A stretch of DNA of 53,986 nucleotides from an uncultured Lachnospira sp. (GCA_910585095.1 CAJUBU010000021.1:1-53986); one strand, 5' to 3'. Shown: positions 43,586-53,457, counted from the stretch's first letter. A program made the numbers and translations. The notes: generated by a model from the letters alone, not told the origin.

Positions 43586-45274
43586 TCACTTCCACACACC
43601 TTTTTCAAGAAATTCTCTTGCTCGGTCTTCTGCTTTTGCAATAATTTTCTTATCATAGCCAATAATATTTAACAATTTAATCGCATTTCTTGTCACGGCT
43701 GGTCCACTGTGCAACCTAAAATTAAATTGTACATCATTTTCTGTCACTTCTTCCTGAAAATGATAATTATCATAACAATGTTTTAAAATAGACGTAAGCT
43801 CAATATCATGCGTAGCGGCAAAACACAATACATTTTTGCCATTTAAGCTCTGTAAAATCTCAGAGGACGCCGCAATTCGCTCTACGGTATTTGTTCCGCG
43901 CAGCACCTCGTCAACAAAACACAGTACTGGTTTGATATCCTTTGTATCAATCGCATCTAAAATTCGCTTGAGCGCTTTAATCTCAACAATATAATAACTG
44001 TCATTGTTGCCTAAATCATCCCGAAGCGACATTGACGAGTAAATTCGATACATTGGCGCACGGTATCCTTTTGATAAGCTTGTATTAATAGCTTGCGACA
44101 ACAACGCATTGATGGCAACCGTCTTTAAAAATGTTGATTTTCCCGATGCATTCGACCCTGTAAGCAGCACATGTCTGCTTGCCTGAATGGAATTGGCAAC
44201 TGGCTCGTTAATCAATGGGTGGTAAAGTTGGGTTGCCTCATATGCAATCCCTTCAAATTTAGGTTTGCTCCAATATGGAAGCTGTCTTCTAAACGAAGCA
44301 ACACAGATGGCTGCCTCCAAAAAACCCAGTCTGTCCATCAACTGAAAAATTTGTTTATCTTTATTGTTTAATTTTTTGACAATATTATTAAATGTTATCA
44401 AATCCAGATGACTTAACATTCGGATATAATCCATCAGCATCTCCGTCAATGAGCCTGTGACATTGGCGCTTGTAAGCAGACTTGAATTGCTGACAACACT
44501 TGCAAATTCTTTTGCTATCTGTCTAAAATCATCATTGTAGCGTTCCAATTCTGGAATATTAAACTTTGCTAAATTATCTGCTGTGGAAACCATCTTAACA
44601 ACTTGTTTAATACAAACAAAATATGGCTCAACTTTTGCCTTACACTGATAATAAGATATTACCATAATACTAATCGTTAATATAACGGCGGCTGTTCCTA
44701 CTAAGGCATTGACCGTAAATCCTACCACAAATGAAATCACCAATACAACCAGCAAAATATAATGAAGCAAATTACTGCCTGATTTTAATTCCATCACTAA
44801 ACTAATATAATCACTAATGGATATGCCTTTTACAAATCCCATATTGACATATTCTTTTTGAAAGGACTTTCTTTCTTTTTCGTGCTTATCAAAATAATCT
44901 GCCACGCGGTCAAACTCATTTAACTTTTCTTTACTGTTAAACGGCATACGGAGCATCTTATAAAGATACTCTCTCCCAATGGATGAATTGGTAATATCCA
45001 TCTTTGAAAAAACGGCGTTCATATCCAAATCATTCCATGTAATATCATCAATCACATCAGTTTCATCACACTGTATCGTGCCGTCACAACAATCTTCATA
45101 ATAGTGTGTAATAATCTCAAACTCATCTTTGGATAACTTTTTTGTTCCAGCCTTCCCCCAGCTTTTTGTCAATCGCTCATCAATCTTTTTCTTTGCATTA
45201 CGCTTACTGTCAATGCTTACATAAATTGCTATCACAATAAAAGCAGCAAATATTACAATCCATTTTATGTCCAT
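43586..45274 (-). CDS. Membrane-anchored MutS-family ATPase
   Basis: 562 residues. N-terminal membrane helix (IVIFAAFIVIAIYV, 6-19), a helical clamp-like region, two more membrane segments (about 170-208), and the MutS domain V ATPase: Walker A GSNASGKST (373-381), Walker B VLCFVDEVLRGT (450-461), THDIEL near 495. It lacks the mismatch-binding domain I and the Smr nuclease of MutS2, so it is not a standard repair protein. Its ATG overlaps the deoD stop (TAATG), so it is co-translated with the purine-salvage genes. Confidence 0.9.
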   Translation of the reverse strand: MDIKWIVIFAAFIVIAIYVSIDSKRNAKKKIDERLTKSWGKAGTKKLSKDEFEIITHYYEDCCDGTIQCDETDVIDDITWNDLDMNAVFSKMDITNSSIGREYLYKMLRMPFNSKEKLNEFDRVADYFDKHEKERKSFQKEYVNMGFVKGISISDYISLVMELKSGSNLLHYILLVVLVISFVVGFTVNALVGTAAVILTISIMVISYYQCKAKVEPYFVCIKQVVKMVSTADNLAKFNIPELERYNDDFRQIAKEFASVVSNSSLLTSANVTGSLTEMLMDYIRMLSHLDLITFNNIVKKLNNKDKQIFQLMDRLGFLEAAICVASFRRQLPYWSKPKFEGIAYEATQLYHPLINEPVANSIQASRHVLLTGSNASGKSTFLKTVAINALLSQAINTSLSKGYRAPMYRIYSSMSLRDDLGNNDSYYIVEIKALKRILDAIDTKDIKPVLCFVDEVLRGTNTVERIAASSEILQSLNGKNVLCFAATHDIELTSILKHCYDNYHFQEEVTENDVQFNFRLHSGPAVTRNAIKLLNIIGYDKKIIAKAEDRAREFLEKGVWK

Positions 45275-45990
45275 TAATCACTCACCTTTACAGCTGTCTC
45301 TAACGCAATTTTTATCATTTCATTAAAACCCATCTGTCTCTCCTGTGCTGATAATTCTTCTATCTTGTAGAGATGGTCGCTGATAGTTGCTATACATAGA
45401 GCCTTTTTGCCAAACCTTGCCGCATTCATATACAATCCAGCCGCCTCCATCTCAACCGCCAAAACGCCCATTGTTTTCCAACGGTCATTAAAGGATGGAT
45501 TGGCATTATAAAATACATCGGAAGACAATACATTGCCAACTTTAACATGCACGCCCGCTTTTCTTGCACATAAAACAGCCGTCTCTAACAAATCAAAATC
45601 CGCAATTGGCGCAAAAAGACCATCCAGCTGATACTGCGAGGCATAATTGGAATTGGTACATGCCCCCTGTGCTACTACCACATCTTTTAGAGCAATGTCA
45701 TCTGCAAGTCCGCCAGCAGACCCAATTCTTATAATCTGCTCAACGCCGTAACTATTGTAAAGCTCATAACTGTATATACCCATTGAAGGTATCCCCATGC
45801 CGCTGCCCATAACCGATAATCTTGTCCCATTATAAATGCCTGTAAAACCATACATATTACGGACTTCATTAAAACAGTTCACATCGGTCAAAAAATTTTC
45901 GGCAATATATTTTGCACGAAGCGGGTCGCCTGGCATAAGAACAGTCTTCGCAATTTCTCCCATCGTTGCACTATTGTGCGGTGTTGCCAT
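45274..45990 (-). CDS. deoD: Purine-nucleoside phosphorylase (DeoD type)
   Basis: 238 residues, full-length hexameric PNP. MATPHNSATMGEIAKTVLMPGDPLRAKYIAENFL carries the phosphate-binding GDPLRAK; IIRIGSAGGL, VEMEAAGLYMNA (ribose/base site) and TISDHL are typical. Splits purine nucleosides with phosphate to base and ribose-1-phosphate. It follows apt, 16 bases apart, forming a purine-salvage operon. GGAGG before the ATG. Confidence 0.96.
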   Translation of the reverse strand: MATPHNSATMGEIAKTVLMPGDPLRAKYIAENFLTDVNCFNEVRNMYGFTGIYNGTRLSVMGSGMGIPSMGIYSYELYNSYGVEQIIRIGSAGGLADDIALKDVVVAQGACTNSNYASQYQLDGLFAPIADFDLLETAVLCARKAGVHVKVGNVLSSDVFYNANPSFNDRWKTMGVLAVEMEAAGLYMNAARFGKKALCIATISDHLYKIEELSAQERQMGFNEMIKIALETAVKVSD

Positions 45991-46006
45991 ACAATCGCCT
46001 CCTCAC

Positions 46007-46531
46007 TTAATTTCCATCATACTGAATCAGTGCATCCACATCATATCCTTGTAATTTATCTCTTCCTTTTAATCCTTTTAATTCAATAAGAAATACAATT
46101 TTTACGACTTCTCCGCCCAATTTTTCAATCAGCTTAATAATGGCTTCTGTCGTTCCGCCCGTTGCAATCAAATCATCAACAATTACTACTTTTTGTCCTG
46201 GCAAAATCGCATCTTTATGAAGCTCAATGGTAGCAGCGCCATACTCTAAATCATACTCTTGAGAAATCGTTTCACATGGCAGTTTTCCTTTTTTTCGCAC
46301 GGGTACAAAAGCCTTATGTTTTTTGTATGCAATTGGAACGCCAAATATAAACCCTCTTGATTCTGGTCCCACTACAATATCATAATCCACATCGCCAATC
46401 AATTCATCCATACCGTCAACAGCAAGCCTTAACCCCTCTGCATCCTGCAAAACCGTTGTTATATCTCGAAATATAATGCCTTCCTCTGGAAAATCAGGAA
46501 TACTTCTTACGTAATCTTCAATTTTTTTCAT
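46007..46531 (-). CDS. apt: Adenine phosphoribosyltransferase
   Basis: 174 residues from ATG 46531 (MKKIEDYVRSIPDFPEEGII), with GGAGGT upstream; the frame extends to 46570 without need. FRDITTVLQDAEG, GPESRGFIFGVPIAYKKHKAFVPVRKKGKLP and the PRPP loop VVIVDDLIATGGT are all present. Converts adenine and PRPP to AMP. First gene of the apt-deoD-MutS-like set. Confidence 0.97.
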   Translation of the reverse strand: MKKIEDYVRSIPDFPEEGIIFRDITTVLQDAEGLRLAVDGMDELIGDVDYDIVVGPESRGFIFGVPIAYKKHKAFVPVRKKGKLPCETISQEYDLEYGAATIELHKDAILPGQKVVIVDDLIATGGTTEAIIKLIEKLGGEVVKIVFLIELKGLKGRDKLQGYDVDALIQYDGN

Positions 46532-46633
46532 TATGTTGTTTACCTCCAAACTTTTTACATGAAAATACAATAGCTTTGTTATATCATCTTTTCCCTATAA
46601 AACTGCTGTTAATCCTATATTTGCAGCAGTTTT

Positions 46634-46661
46634 TAAAAAAATGCCACAGCTTTGCTGTGGC
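46634..46661 (-). terminator. Terminator of spoIVA
   Basis: Minus strand GCCACAGC-AAA-GCTGTGGC (46661-46643) followed by ATTTTTTT. A second hairpin, CTGCTG/CAGCAG with T run (46600-46635), lies next to it. Confidence 0.9.
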
Positions 46662-46683
46662 TATTGTAGCACATTTTTACATT

Positions 46684-48162
46684 TTATACAATAAGACAAA
46701 CCAATCCACTGTTATCGTTCATCACCTTTTCCAATGTAGAAGTAATTTTCTCCATATTTTCACCCGTTATATTTTTGGTTTTCTCTCTTATGCCATCGCT
46801 TACAATTTGTTCAACCGTCTTTCCAAATATATTGACATCCCAAATTCCCTGCGGATTATCTTTGGTGTTGCCTTTGATATATTCCACCAAATCATCCGCT
46901 TGCAGCTTACTTCCAACAATTGGCGCTATCTCCACATTAATATTTGTCTTTAACATATTGATAGAAGGCACTTGCGCTTTTATCTTCACACCATATTTAT
47001 TGCCATTTTTAAAGCATACTGGCTCATCAAGCGTAATATTTTCTTTAATTGGCTTTACCATGCCAAATCCGCTTAAATTCACCTCAGACAATGCTTCTTT
47101 TACAGAGTCAAACTCATTCTTTTTCTCTGACAAACTCCGAATAATACTAATCAATTCATATTCATTATGAATTTCTGTATTGGTAAGCTCACTCAATATA
47201 TCATAGTAAACACCTGGCGACATTACAAACGTGACTTCTACCTTGCCGTTTGCGAGATTGACACTGCTTAGATTTACACTGTCAATCGCTTCTTTTAATT
47301 CGGTAATGTCATTCATGCTCTCTCTTGTGTCTTTCATATAGGTAAAACTATCCAATATATCCAAAGCTGTCGTGCATAAACTTTTCTTTAACCAATGCTC
47401 TGAAGATAATATTTCTACCCATTTCGGCGCGCAAAAATCAATTTCTTTAATTGGAAATTCCAACAAAACCTGCTCTAATATATGATTGATATCTTCTTTT
47501 TTCAACTGGTCACAGTTAATTGGCAGTACCGATACCCCATAATTTTTGCTCATACTTTCTGCCAGCTCTTTTGTCTCTGCGGAATGTGGCTTTGCGCTGT
47601 TTAACAAAACAACAAATGGCTTGCCTAACGTCTTTAACTCTTTAATCGTTCTGCTCTCTGGCTCGATATACGCCTCGCGCGCAATATCTGTAAAAGAGCC
47701 ATCCGTAGTGACAACAACGCCAATTGTAGAATGCTCTCCAATAACCTTTTTCGTACCTATTTCTGCCGCTTTTGTAAATGGTATGGCATCTTCACTCCAA
47801 GGCGTTTTAACCATGCGCTCCTTCTCATTTTCATACAGTCCCAGCGCGCCATTGACCATAAATCCTACACAGTCAATCAAGCGAACTTTGATATCTGCCC
47901 CGTCAAATGGACAGATAACAGGCGCTTCGCCTGGTATAAATTTCGGTTCGGTTGTAGTTATAGTATTGCCCGCACCACTCATTGGCAATTCATCAATTGT
48001 ACGTTTTCTTACATTTTCATCTTCAATGCCTGGAATTACGGCTAAATCCATAAATCGCTTGATAAATGTTGACTTTCCCGTCCGGACAGGTCCAACGATA
48101 CCTATGTAAATCTCCCCATTTGTACGTTTTTGAATATCTGTATAAATATCAAACTCACCCAT
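46684..48162 (-). CDS. spoIVA: Stage IV sporulation protein A
   Basis: 492 residues, full length. The ATPase of the spore-coat basement layer: Walker A GPVRTGKSTF (24-33), MSGAGNTITTTEPKFIPGEA, DCVGFMVNGALG (Walker B region), then the helical middle domain and the conserved C-terminus ending NDNSGLVCLIV. It polymerises on the forespore surface. Its presence shows the organism can probably form endospores. GGAGG precedes the ATG and a strong terminator follows; expected SigE control was not verified. Confidence 0.98.
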   Translation of the reverse strand: MGEFDIYTDIQKRTNGEIYIGIVGPVRTGKSTFIKRFMDLAVIPGIEDENVRKRTIDELPMSGAGNTITTTEPKFIPGEAPVICPFDGADIKVRLIDCVGFMVNGALGLYENEKERMVKTPWSEDAIPFTKAAEIGTKKVIGEHSTIGVVVTTDGSFTDIAREAYIEPESRTIKELKTLGKPFVVLLNSAKPHSAETKELAESMSKNYGVSVLPINCDQLKKEDINHILEQVLLEFPIKEIDFCAPKWVEILSSEHWLKKSLCTTALDILDSFTYMKDTRESMNDITELKEAIDSVNLSSVNLANGKVEVTFVMSPGVYYDILSELTNTEIHNEYELISIIRSLSEKKNEFDSVKEALSEVNLSGFGMVKPIKENITLDEPVCFKNGNKYGVKIKAQVPSINMLKTNINVEIAPIVGSKLQADDLVEYIKGNTKDNPQGIWDVNIFGKTVEQIVSDGIREKTKNITGENMEKITSTLEKVMNDNSGLVCLIV

Positions 48163-48214
48163 TAAAAAATCCTCCTGAATATACTGGTAAATGTATATGC
48201 AGAAGGGGTTTCAA

Positions 48215-48445
48215 TCATTCATTAAAAGTTGCTATTACATAATATCCTCGACTAGTTTCGCCAATTTCTTTGATAATTCCTGTCTTTGACTTTAATCTGT
48301 CTGGCGTGGCATAATTACCCGACATGGCAACTGCTGGCTCAATGGTATAATAAAAGCTGCTTGGCAGTTTACCTTCTGTAATCTCCACTTCTTGCCCTAC
48401 TTCGACAAGACCAGGTCTGCTCATTGTAAATTCCATATCCCTCAT
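48215..48445 (-). CDS. Small conserved protein between recG and spoIVA
   Basis: 76 residues, beta-rich: MSRPGLVEVGQEVEITEGKLPSSFYYTIEPAVAMSGNYATPDRLKSKTGIIKEIGETSRGYYVIATF. This looks like a small SH3- or KOW-like barrel. The family is known to me only as a conserved Lachnospiraceae hypothetical. GGAGGA lies five bases before the ATG at 48445. Placed 28 bases after recG, so likely co-transcribed. Confidence 0.78.
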   Translation of the reverse strand: MRDMEFTMSRPGLVEVGQEVEITEGKLPSSFYYTIEPAVAMSGNYATPDRLKSKTGIIKEIGETSRGYYVIATFNE

Positions 48446-48473
48446 AAAAATCCTCCATTGTTATGCTGCTTTT

Positions 48474-50534
48474 TTATAAATTTATCTTCTCTAAACATTT
48501 GATTGTATAACTATGGACTTTTTCTGCTAATATCGCATTTTCTGATTTTGCAAGCATATCTTTTTCTATCACCATATCAGCCGCATCTGCCGCTGCTTTT
48601 AACATTGCTGCATCGGTATAAATATCGGCAAGACCTAAATCCAACTCGCCGCTTTGCCGCACACCAAAAAAATCACCTGGTCCTCGAAGTTTTAAGTCTT
48701 CTTCCGCAATTTTAAATCCATCATTCGTTTTATTTAGTATTTCAAGTCTTTTCATATTTTTGCTAGATTTGTTTCCTGCTACAAATATACAATAGGACTG
48801 ATACACGCCTCTGCCTACTCTTCCCCGTAACTGATGAAGCTGTGCAAGTCCAAAACGGTCTGCATTCTCAACCATCATCACTGTTGCATTGGGAACATTG
48901 ACGCCAACCTCAACAACGGTGGTTGATACTAAAATATGAATAGCACCATCTGAAAACCGCTGCATCACATCATTTTTTTGTGCAGGCTTCATTTTTCCAT
49001 GAAGAATCGCTATAACAATTTCTGAAGGCATCTCCTGTTTTAATTGATTGGCATAATCAACTACATTTTCAGCCTCTATGGACTCACTCTCCTCCACCAT
49101 TGGACATATAATATACGCTTGACGCCCAAGTGCAACCTGTTTCTTAATAAATTCATATGCGTTTGGTCGGTATGATGTATCCACCACACAATTTTTAATG
49201 GGAATACGATTTGCAGGAAGCTCATCAATAATGGAAATATCAAGGTCACCATAAATAATAATCGCTAATGTTCTAGGAATCGGTGTAGCACTCATAACAA
49301 GCACATGTGGTTCTTTTCCTTTATCCGAAAAATCTTTTCGCTGATTGACACCAAATCGATGCTGTTCATCGGTAATAACTAACGCTAAATCTTTATACAC
49401 CACTTTTTCCTGAATCAATGCGTGGGTTCCAATAATAATATTAGTTTGCCCTGATGCAATTTTTTCATATTCTTTCTTTTTGACACTTGCAGTCATCGAA
49501 CCTGTTAACAAAGAGACTTGAATATGGATGTCATATTGGTTAAACAGTGCTGTAATCGATTCAAAATGTTGTTTTGCCAAAACTTCCGTCGGCGCCATAA
49601 GCGCACCTTGCTTTCCTGAATACACCGTATTTAAAAGAGCCAACACAGCAATAATCGTCTTTCCTGAGCCAACATCACCTTGAATCAGTCTGCTCATTAA
49701 CTTATCGCTCGCCATATTCTCTCGAATCTCAAGCCATGTATGGCGCTGTGCATTGGTCAACTGATATGGCAATTTTTCAATTAATGCATCTGTCCTTGAA
49801 TCATTGGGTATTACATGTCCATTTGGACGTCTGGCATTGCTGGTTTTTAAACTTCGGACGGCAAGTACAAAAATAAAAAATTCCTCAAAGGCAAGTCTTT
49901 TCCTTGCCTGTATATAATCTTCCATTGATTTTGGAAAATGGATATTTACAACAGCAAAATTATGTTCCGCCAACTTATTTTGGATACGTATTTGTCTTGG
50001 TATATACTCCATTTCTAAATTTGCATCAAACAATTCAATAGCCTGTTTAACCGCTTTTATAACTGTTTTATTAGACAATCCTTTTGTGAGCGGATAAACA
50101 GGCTGCATAACTCCTTTTATTTGATTATATTGTGCAATGGTATAAATTTGTGGCTGTTCTAAAACTTTTTGACGATTTTTTATTATCATCCTACCCCGAA
50201 ATATATACCGCATTCCCTGTCTTAATGATGATTTTAGGTAGGGCATATTATACCATATACATTTTATCCCATCTCCTTTTTCATCACGGACTACAGTGCT
50301 GATAATGGATAATTTTCCAGTATCATACACATCTATCTTTCTTGCAATAATACCATATACTGCGGCAACAGTAGCTTCATAATCGGATGTTAGCTCATGG
50401 ACAAGTATAGGTTCTTCATACACATCATAATCTCTTGGATACCATTTTAAAAGGTCTTGTATTGTATATATGCCAAGTTTTGCAAACAATTCTGCTGTTT
50501 TTGTTCCAATTCCTTTTAATGTTGTAATATTCAT
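48474..50534 (-). CDS. recG: ATP-dependent DNA helicase RecG
   Basis: 686 residues, full length. N-terminal wedge/OB domain (LKGIGTKTAELFAKLGIYTIQDLLKWYPRDY), Walker A in LIQGDVGSGKT, DEQH box in ITDEQHRFGV, motif III SATPIPRTL, and the C-terminal QLRGRVGRG motif VI. Remodels stalled forks and Holliday junctions. No strong ribosome-binding site precedes the ATG. It follows the FakA-like gene, the usual order in Clostridia. Confidence 0.97.
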   Translation of the reverse strand: MNITTLKGIGTKTAELFAKLGIYTIQDLLKWYPRDYDVYEEPILVHELTSDYEATVAAVYGIIARKIDVYDTGKLSIISTVVRDEKGDGIKCIWYNMPYLKSSLRQGMRYIFRGRMIIKNRQKVLEQPQIYTIAQYNQIKGVMQPVYPLTKGLSNKTVIKAVKQAIELFDANLEMEYIPRQIRIQNKLAEHNFAVVNIHFPKSMEDYIQARKRLAFEEFFIFVLAVRSLKTSNARRPNGHVIPNDSRTDALIEKLPYQLTNAQRHTWLEIRENMASDKLMSRLIQGDVGSGKTIIAVLALLNTVYSGKQGALMAPTEVLAKQHFESITALFNQYDIHIQVSLLTGSMTASVKKKEYEKIASGQTNIIIGTHALIQEKVVYKDLALVITDEQHRFGVNQRKDFSDKGKEPHVLVMSATPIPRTLAIIIYGDLDISIIDELPANRIPIKNCVVDTSYRPNAYEFIKKQVALGRQAYIICPMVEESESIEAENVVDYANQLKQEMPSEIVIAILHGKMKPAQKNDVMQRFSDGAIHILVSTTVVEVGVNVPNATVMMVENADRFGLAQLHQLRGRVGRGVYQSYCIFVAGNKSSKNMKRLEILNKTNDGFKIAEEDLKLRGPGDFFGVRQSGELDLGLADIYTDAAMLKAAADAADMVIEKDMLAKSENAILAEKVHSYTIKCLEKINL

Positions 50535-50601
50535 TGTTTTAGATTTTATTATTTTTAAGATTTATTATTTTATTTAACTATATATTTTTCTATTACTCTT
50601 A

Positions 50602-52299
50602 TTACTCTACGGAAACTAAATAATAATATACTGGCTGACCGCCCATTTGAAGTTCTATATCCAAATCTGGATATTTTTCTTCTATTATAGAAACGACGGA
50701 TTCTGCCTGCGCCTTTGTAATATCTTCCCCATAATAGACACTGACAAGTTCTGCTTCTTTATTGTTTTCTAACATTTTTTCTAACATATCAATCAGTGTT
50801 GTATCAATATCTTTACCAACAGTGATAAGTCCTACATCGCCTATTCCCATAATATCGCCATTTTTAATTTCTTTTCCCTCAATGGTGGTATCACGCACTG
50901 CATAGGTCAATTGTCCTGTTGCAACAGATTTCAGTGCATCCAACATAAAGGACTCATTATCCTTAGAACTTCTTGATTCCTCAAAATTAATCATAGCCGA
51001 TATTCCTTGAGGAACAGTCTTTGAAGGAATAACTATCAACTTTTTATCATCAACAATGGAAGCAGCCTGTTGTGCCGCCAAAATAATATTTTTATTATTT
51101 GGAAGAACATAGATAACCTCCGCGTGAATTTTATCTGCTGCATTGAGAAAATCTTGCGTGCTTGGATTCATGGTTTGACCGCCTTCAATCACTTGGTCTA
51201 CACCAAGCCCCTTAAAGATATCGGCAAGACCGCTGCCTGCTGCAATTGTTATAAATCCATATTTTTTACTTGGCACGTTTAAAGAATCATTCTTTTTTTG
51301 AGCTTCCGCTGCAATAGCCGCCTGCATCTCAGACTGTGCAACAACCTTCTGATTATGCTCCTCACGCATATTGTCAACTTTCATCTTTGTAAGCTGACCA
51401 TATTCAAGCGCTTTTTCAAATGCCTGACCTGGATGGTTAGTATGCACATGCACTTTAACAATATCATCTAATGATACACAGACAATCGAATCCCCAATAG
51501 ATGACAAATATTCTTTAAAAGCATTTTCCGTTTCACTGTTAAATTCTTTTTCCAGCATAATAATAAATTCTGTACAATAACCAAACTTAATATCTACATC
51601 ATCTATTGCCGCTTTATTTCCTGATGCATAAACGGAACTATCTGATTTCGACTGCTGGTCGGATATATTGAAATCTGTAACTTTGCCAGTCAATGCATCA
51701 TACATACCTCGCAAAATAACAACAAGCCCCTGTCCTCCTGAATCGACAACGCCAGCTTCCTTAAGAACTGGAAGCATATCAGGTGTCTTTGCTAATACAG
51801 CCTCCGCATGTTCAATAATTGCAAACAATGCCTCCTCCATATTATCCGTATCTGCTGCCAACTCAGCGGCTTTTTCGGATATTCCTTTTGCCACTGTAAG
51901 AATTGTACCCTCTTTTGGTTTCATAACAGCTTTATATGCCGTTTCGGTTGCACGCTGCGTAGCTGCTGCAATTGCCTCAACCGTAATACAGCGGCAATTA
52001 GTCATCTCTTTTGTGAAACCTCTTAATAACTGTGATAAAATAACGCCAGAATTTCCTCTTGCACCTCTTAGAGAGCCGCCTGAGATTGCCTTTGCTAAAC
52101 TTTCCATTGTAGGATTCGCAATCGCACTTACTTCTTTCGCCGCTGACATAATCGTCATTGTCATATTTGTACCTGTATCGCCATCTGGAACAGGAAATAC
52201 ATTCAAATCGTTAATCCACTCTTTTTTTGATTCAAGATTCTTAGCACCTGCTAAAAACATCTTTTGTACAAGTGCTGCATCTATTGTATTAATCGCCAC
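50602..52299 (-). CDS. FakA/YloV-type fatty-acid kinase (DAK2 domain)
   Basis: 565 residues. N-terminal DhaL/DAK2 kinase domain (NVFPVPDGDTGTNMTMTI with the metal-binding Asp residues; GARGNSGVILSQLLRGF; GGQGLVVILRGM), middle domain, and C-terminal DegV-like part (VLPNNKNIILAAQQAA, VIPSKTVPQGISAMI). Phosphorylates fatty acids bound to FakB partners for phospholipid synthesis. Start is GTG 52299 after AAGGAGG. It follows the Asp23 gene, the common YloU-YloV pair. Confidence 0.92.
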   Translation of the reverse strand: MAINTIDAALVQKMFLAGAKNLESKKEWINDLNVFPVPDGDTGTNMTMTIMSAAKEVSAIANPTMESLAKAISGGSLRGARGNSGVILSQLLRGFTKEMTNCRCITVEAIAAATQRATETAYKAVMKPKEGTILTVAKGISEKAAELAADTDNMEEALFAIIEHAEAVLAKTPDMLPVLKEAGVVDSGGQGLVVILRGMYDALTGKVTDFNISDQQSKSDSSVYASGNKAAIDDVDIKFGYCTEFIIMLEKEFNSETENAFKEYLSSIGDSIVCVSLDDIVKVHVHTNHPGQAFEKALEYGQLTKMKVDNMREEHNQKVVAQSEMQAAIAAEAQKKNDSLNVPSKKYGFITIAAGSGLADIFKGLGVDQVIEGGQTMNPSTQDFLNAADKIHAEVIYVLPNNKNIILAAQQAASIVDDKKLIVIPSKTVPQGISAMINFEESRSSKDNESFMLDALKSVATGQLTYAVRDTTIEGKEIKNGDIMGIGDVGLITVGKDIDTTLIDMLEKMLENNKEAELVSVYYGEDITKAQAESVVSIIEEKYPDLDIELQMGGQPVYYYLVSVE

Positions 52300-52359
52300 A
52301 ATATCCTCCTTATTTGCCAGATAATATATTATATAAAAATAGGATTAATTATATAATAT

Positions 52360-52719
52360 TTAATCGATTACTCGAACACCCTCCACAAATATATTAACTT
52401 TTTTAATCTCTAATCCAGTAAATTCATTTACTTTGTATTTAACATTGTCTATAAGATTGTCTGCCACTGTCATGATGCTGACTCCATAAGATACAATCAC
52501 ATGAAAATCAATTGATATCCTGTTGTTGTCATCTATATCTACACGTACACCTCTTGTAAGACTATCGCCTTTCAAAATCTTTACTAACCCATCCTTCATA
52601 CTTACAGCCGCCATACCCACAATGCCAAAACATTCTATTGCGGCCGTGCCAGCATATCGGGCAATCACTTCGGAATCAATAGATATTGTGCCTAATTCGC
52701 TGCTTAAATATCCCTTCAT
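52360..52719 (-). CDS. Asp23/Gls24 family protein (YloU-like)
   Basis: 119 residues from ATG 52719 (MKGYLSSELGTISIDSEVIA), chosen for GGAGGG upstream. RYAGTAAIECFGIVGMAA, RGVRVDIDDNNRISIDFHVIVSYGVSIMTVADNLIDNVKYKVNEFTGLEIKKVNIFVEGVRV cover the Asp23 domain. In related bacteria the protein associates with the envelope and is co-encoded with the FakA-like kinase, as here (60-base gap). Confidence 0.93.
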   Translation of the reverse strand: MKGYLSSELGTISIDSEVIARYAGTAAIECFGIVGMAAVSMKDGLVKILKGDSLTRGVRVDIDDNNRISIDFHVIVSYGVSIMTVADNLIDNVKYKVNEFTGLEIKKVNIFVEGVRVID

Positions 52720-52914
52720 TAAAAAGACCCTCCATTTATTCTTACAAACAAGAAACCAAATAAATGTATTTTTAAAAATCAAATACTTTAATCAACCTTT
52801 TTAGTCAATACTTATTATCCTTTTTTTACATTTTGGCAACTGTTGCAAGGATTTTGCATTTCACGCATCATCGCGAAACATTACATTATTATATTATACT
52901 CCAAATTTTACAAA

Positions 52915-52947
52915 AAATCAAGGCAGACTGTCAATGACAATCTGCCT
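52915..52947 (-). terminator. Terminator of rpmB
   Basis: AGGCAGA...TCTGCCT with TGTC/GACA inside (52921-52947); on the minus strand followed by TTGATTTTTTG. Confidence 0.85.
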
Positions 52948-52980
52948 CTTCATAAAAAATTCTTTACTCTCCAGTCTGTT

Positions 52981-53166
52981 TTATGCACGTTCTACAAGTC
53001 CAGAACGCATACAAGATGTACATACATACATTTTCTTTGCTCCACCGTTTGTTTTAACTCTAATAGACTTTACGTTAGAACTCCACTTCTTATTTGTTCT
53101 TCTATGAGAATGGCTCACAGCGATACCAAAGTGAGCGCCTTTTCCACAAATTGCACATTTTGCCAT
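52981..53166 (-). CDS. rpmB: 50S ribosomal protein L28
   Basis: 61 residues: MAKCAICGKGAHFGIAVSHS, HRRTNKKWSSNVKSIRV, YVCTSCMRSGLVERA. Two CxxC pairs (CAIC, CTSC) mark the zinc-binding form of bL28. Monocistronic with its own promoter and terminator. GGAGGTG before the ATG. Confidence 0.98.
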   Translation of the reverse strand: MAKCAICGKGAHFGIAVSHSHRRTNKKWSSNVKSIRVKTNGGAKKMYVCTSCMRSGLVERA

Positions 53167-53211
53167 GATTACACCTCCTTATTCATTGGACATTTTGTCA
53201 CAACTTTGGAT

Positions 53212-53240
53212 ATTGTATCAAAATGTGGCAATAAATGCAA
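53212..53240 (-). promoter_or_regulatory. rpmB promoter
   Basis: Minus strand TTGCAT (53240-53235), 17 bases, TACAAT (53217-53212), 46 bases before the start codon. Confidence 0.7.
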
Positions 53241-53291
53241 GAACTTTTCAAAATCTTTAAAAAGAAAAATTTTCTGAAAAAATTTCATGGA

Positions 53292-53414
53292 TTATTCGTT
53301 ACAATCTGGCAACTCATCTATATTCAACGCATCATCACCACTGGCTGTTATACAATCTTGTATTTCAAATTTCACAATTTTCAATTCTGATGCTTCATAT
53401 TCTGTTTTTATCAT
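53292..53414 (-). CDS. Small acidic peptide, possible RiPP-type or secreted-peptide precursor
   Basis: 40 residues from ATG 53414, eight to nine bases after AAAGGA: MIKTEYEASELKIVKFEIQD, then CITASGDDALNI and DELPDCNE. The 'yEasElkivkFeieDvItaSGdd' pattern recurs in many short, unassigned gut-Firmicutes peptides. Only two Cys (21 and 38) are present. No modification enzyme is visible within the window, so a precursor role is speculation; it could also be a remnant. It is read after the decayed surface-protein fragment. Confidence 0.55.
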   Translation of the reverse strand: MIKTEYEASELKIVKFEIQDCITASGDDALNIDELPDCNE

Positions 53415-53457
53415 TTTATTCATTCCTTTCTTATATCTAATACATTTATACTATATC

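Noticed and set aside
46576..46953. Long plus-strand frames opposite spoIVA, alaS, the FakA-like gene and the tape measure
   Set aside because: Antisense shadows of strongly coding genes, without ribosome-binding sites or recognisable domains.
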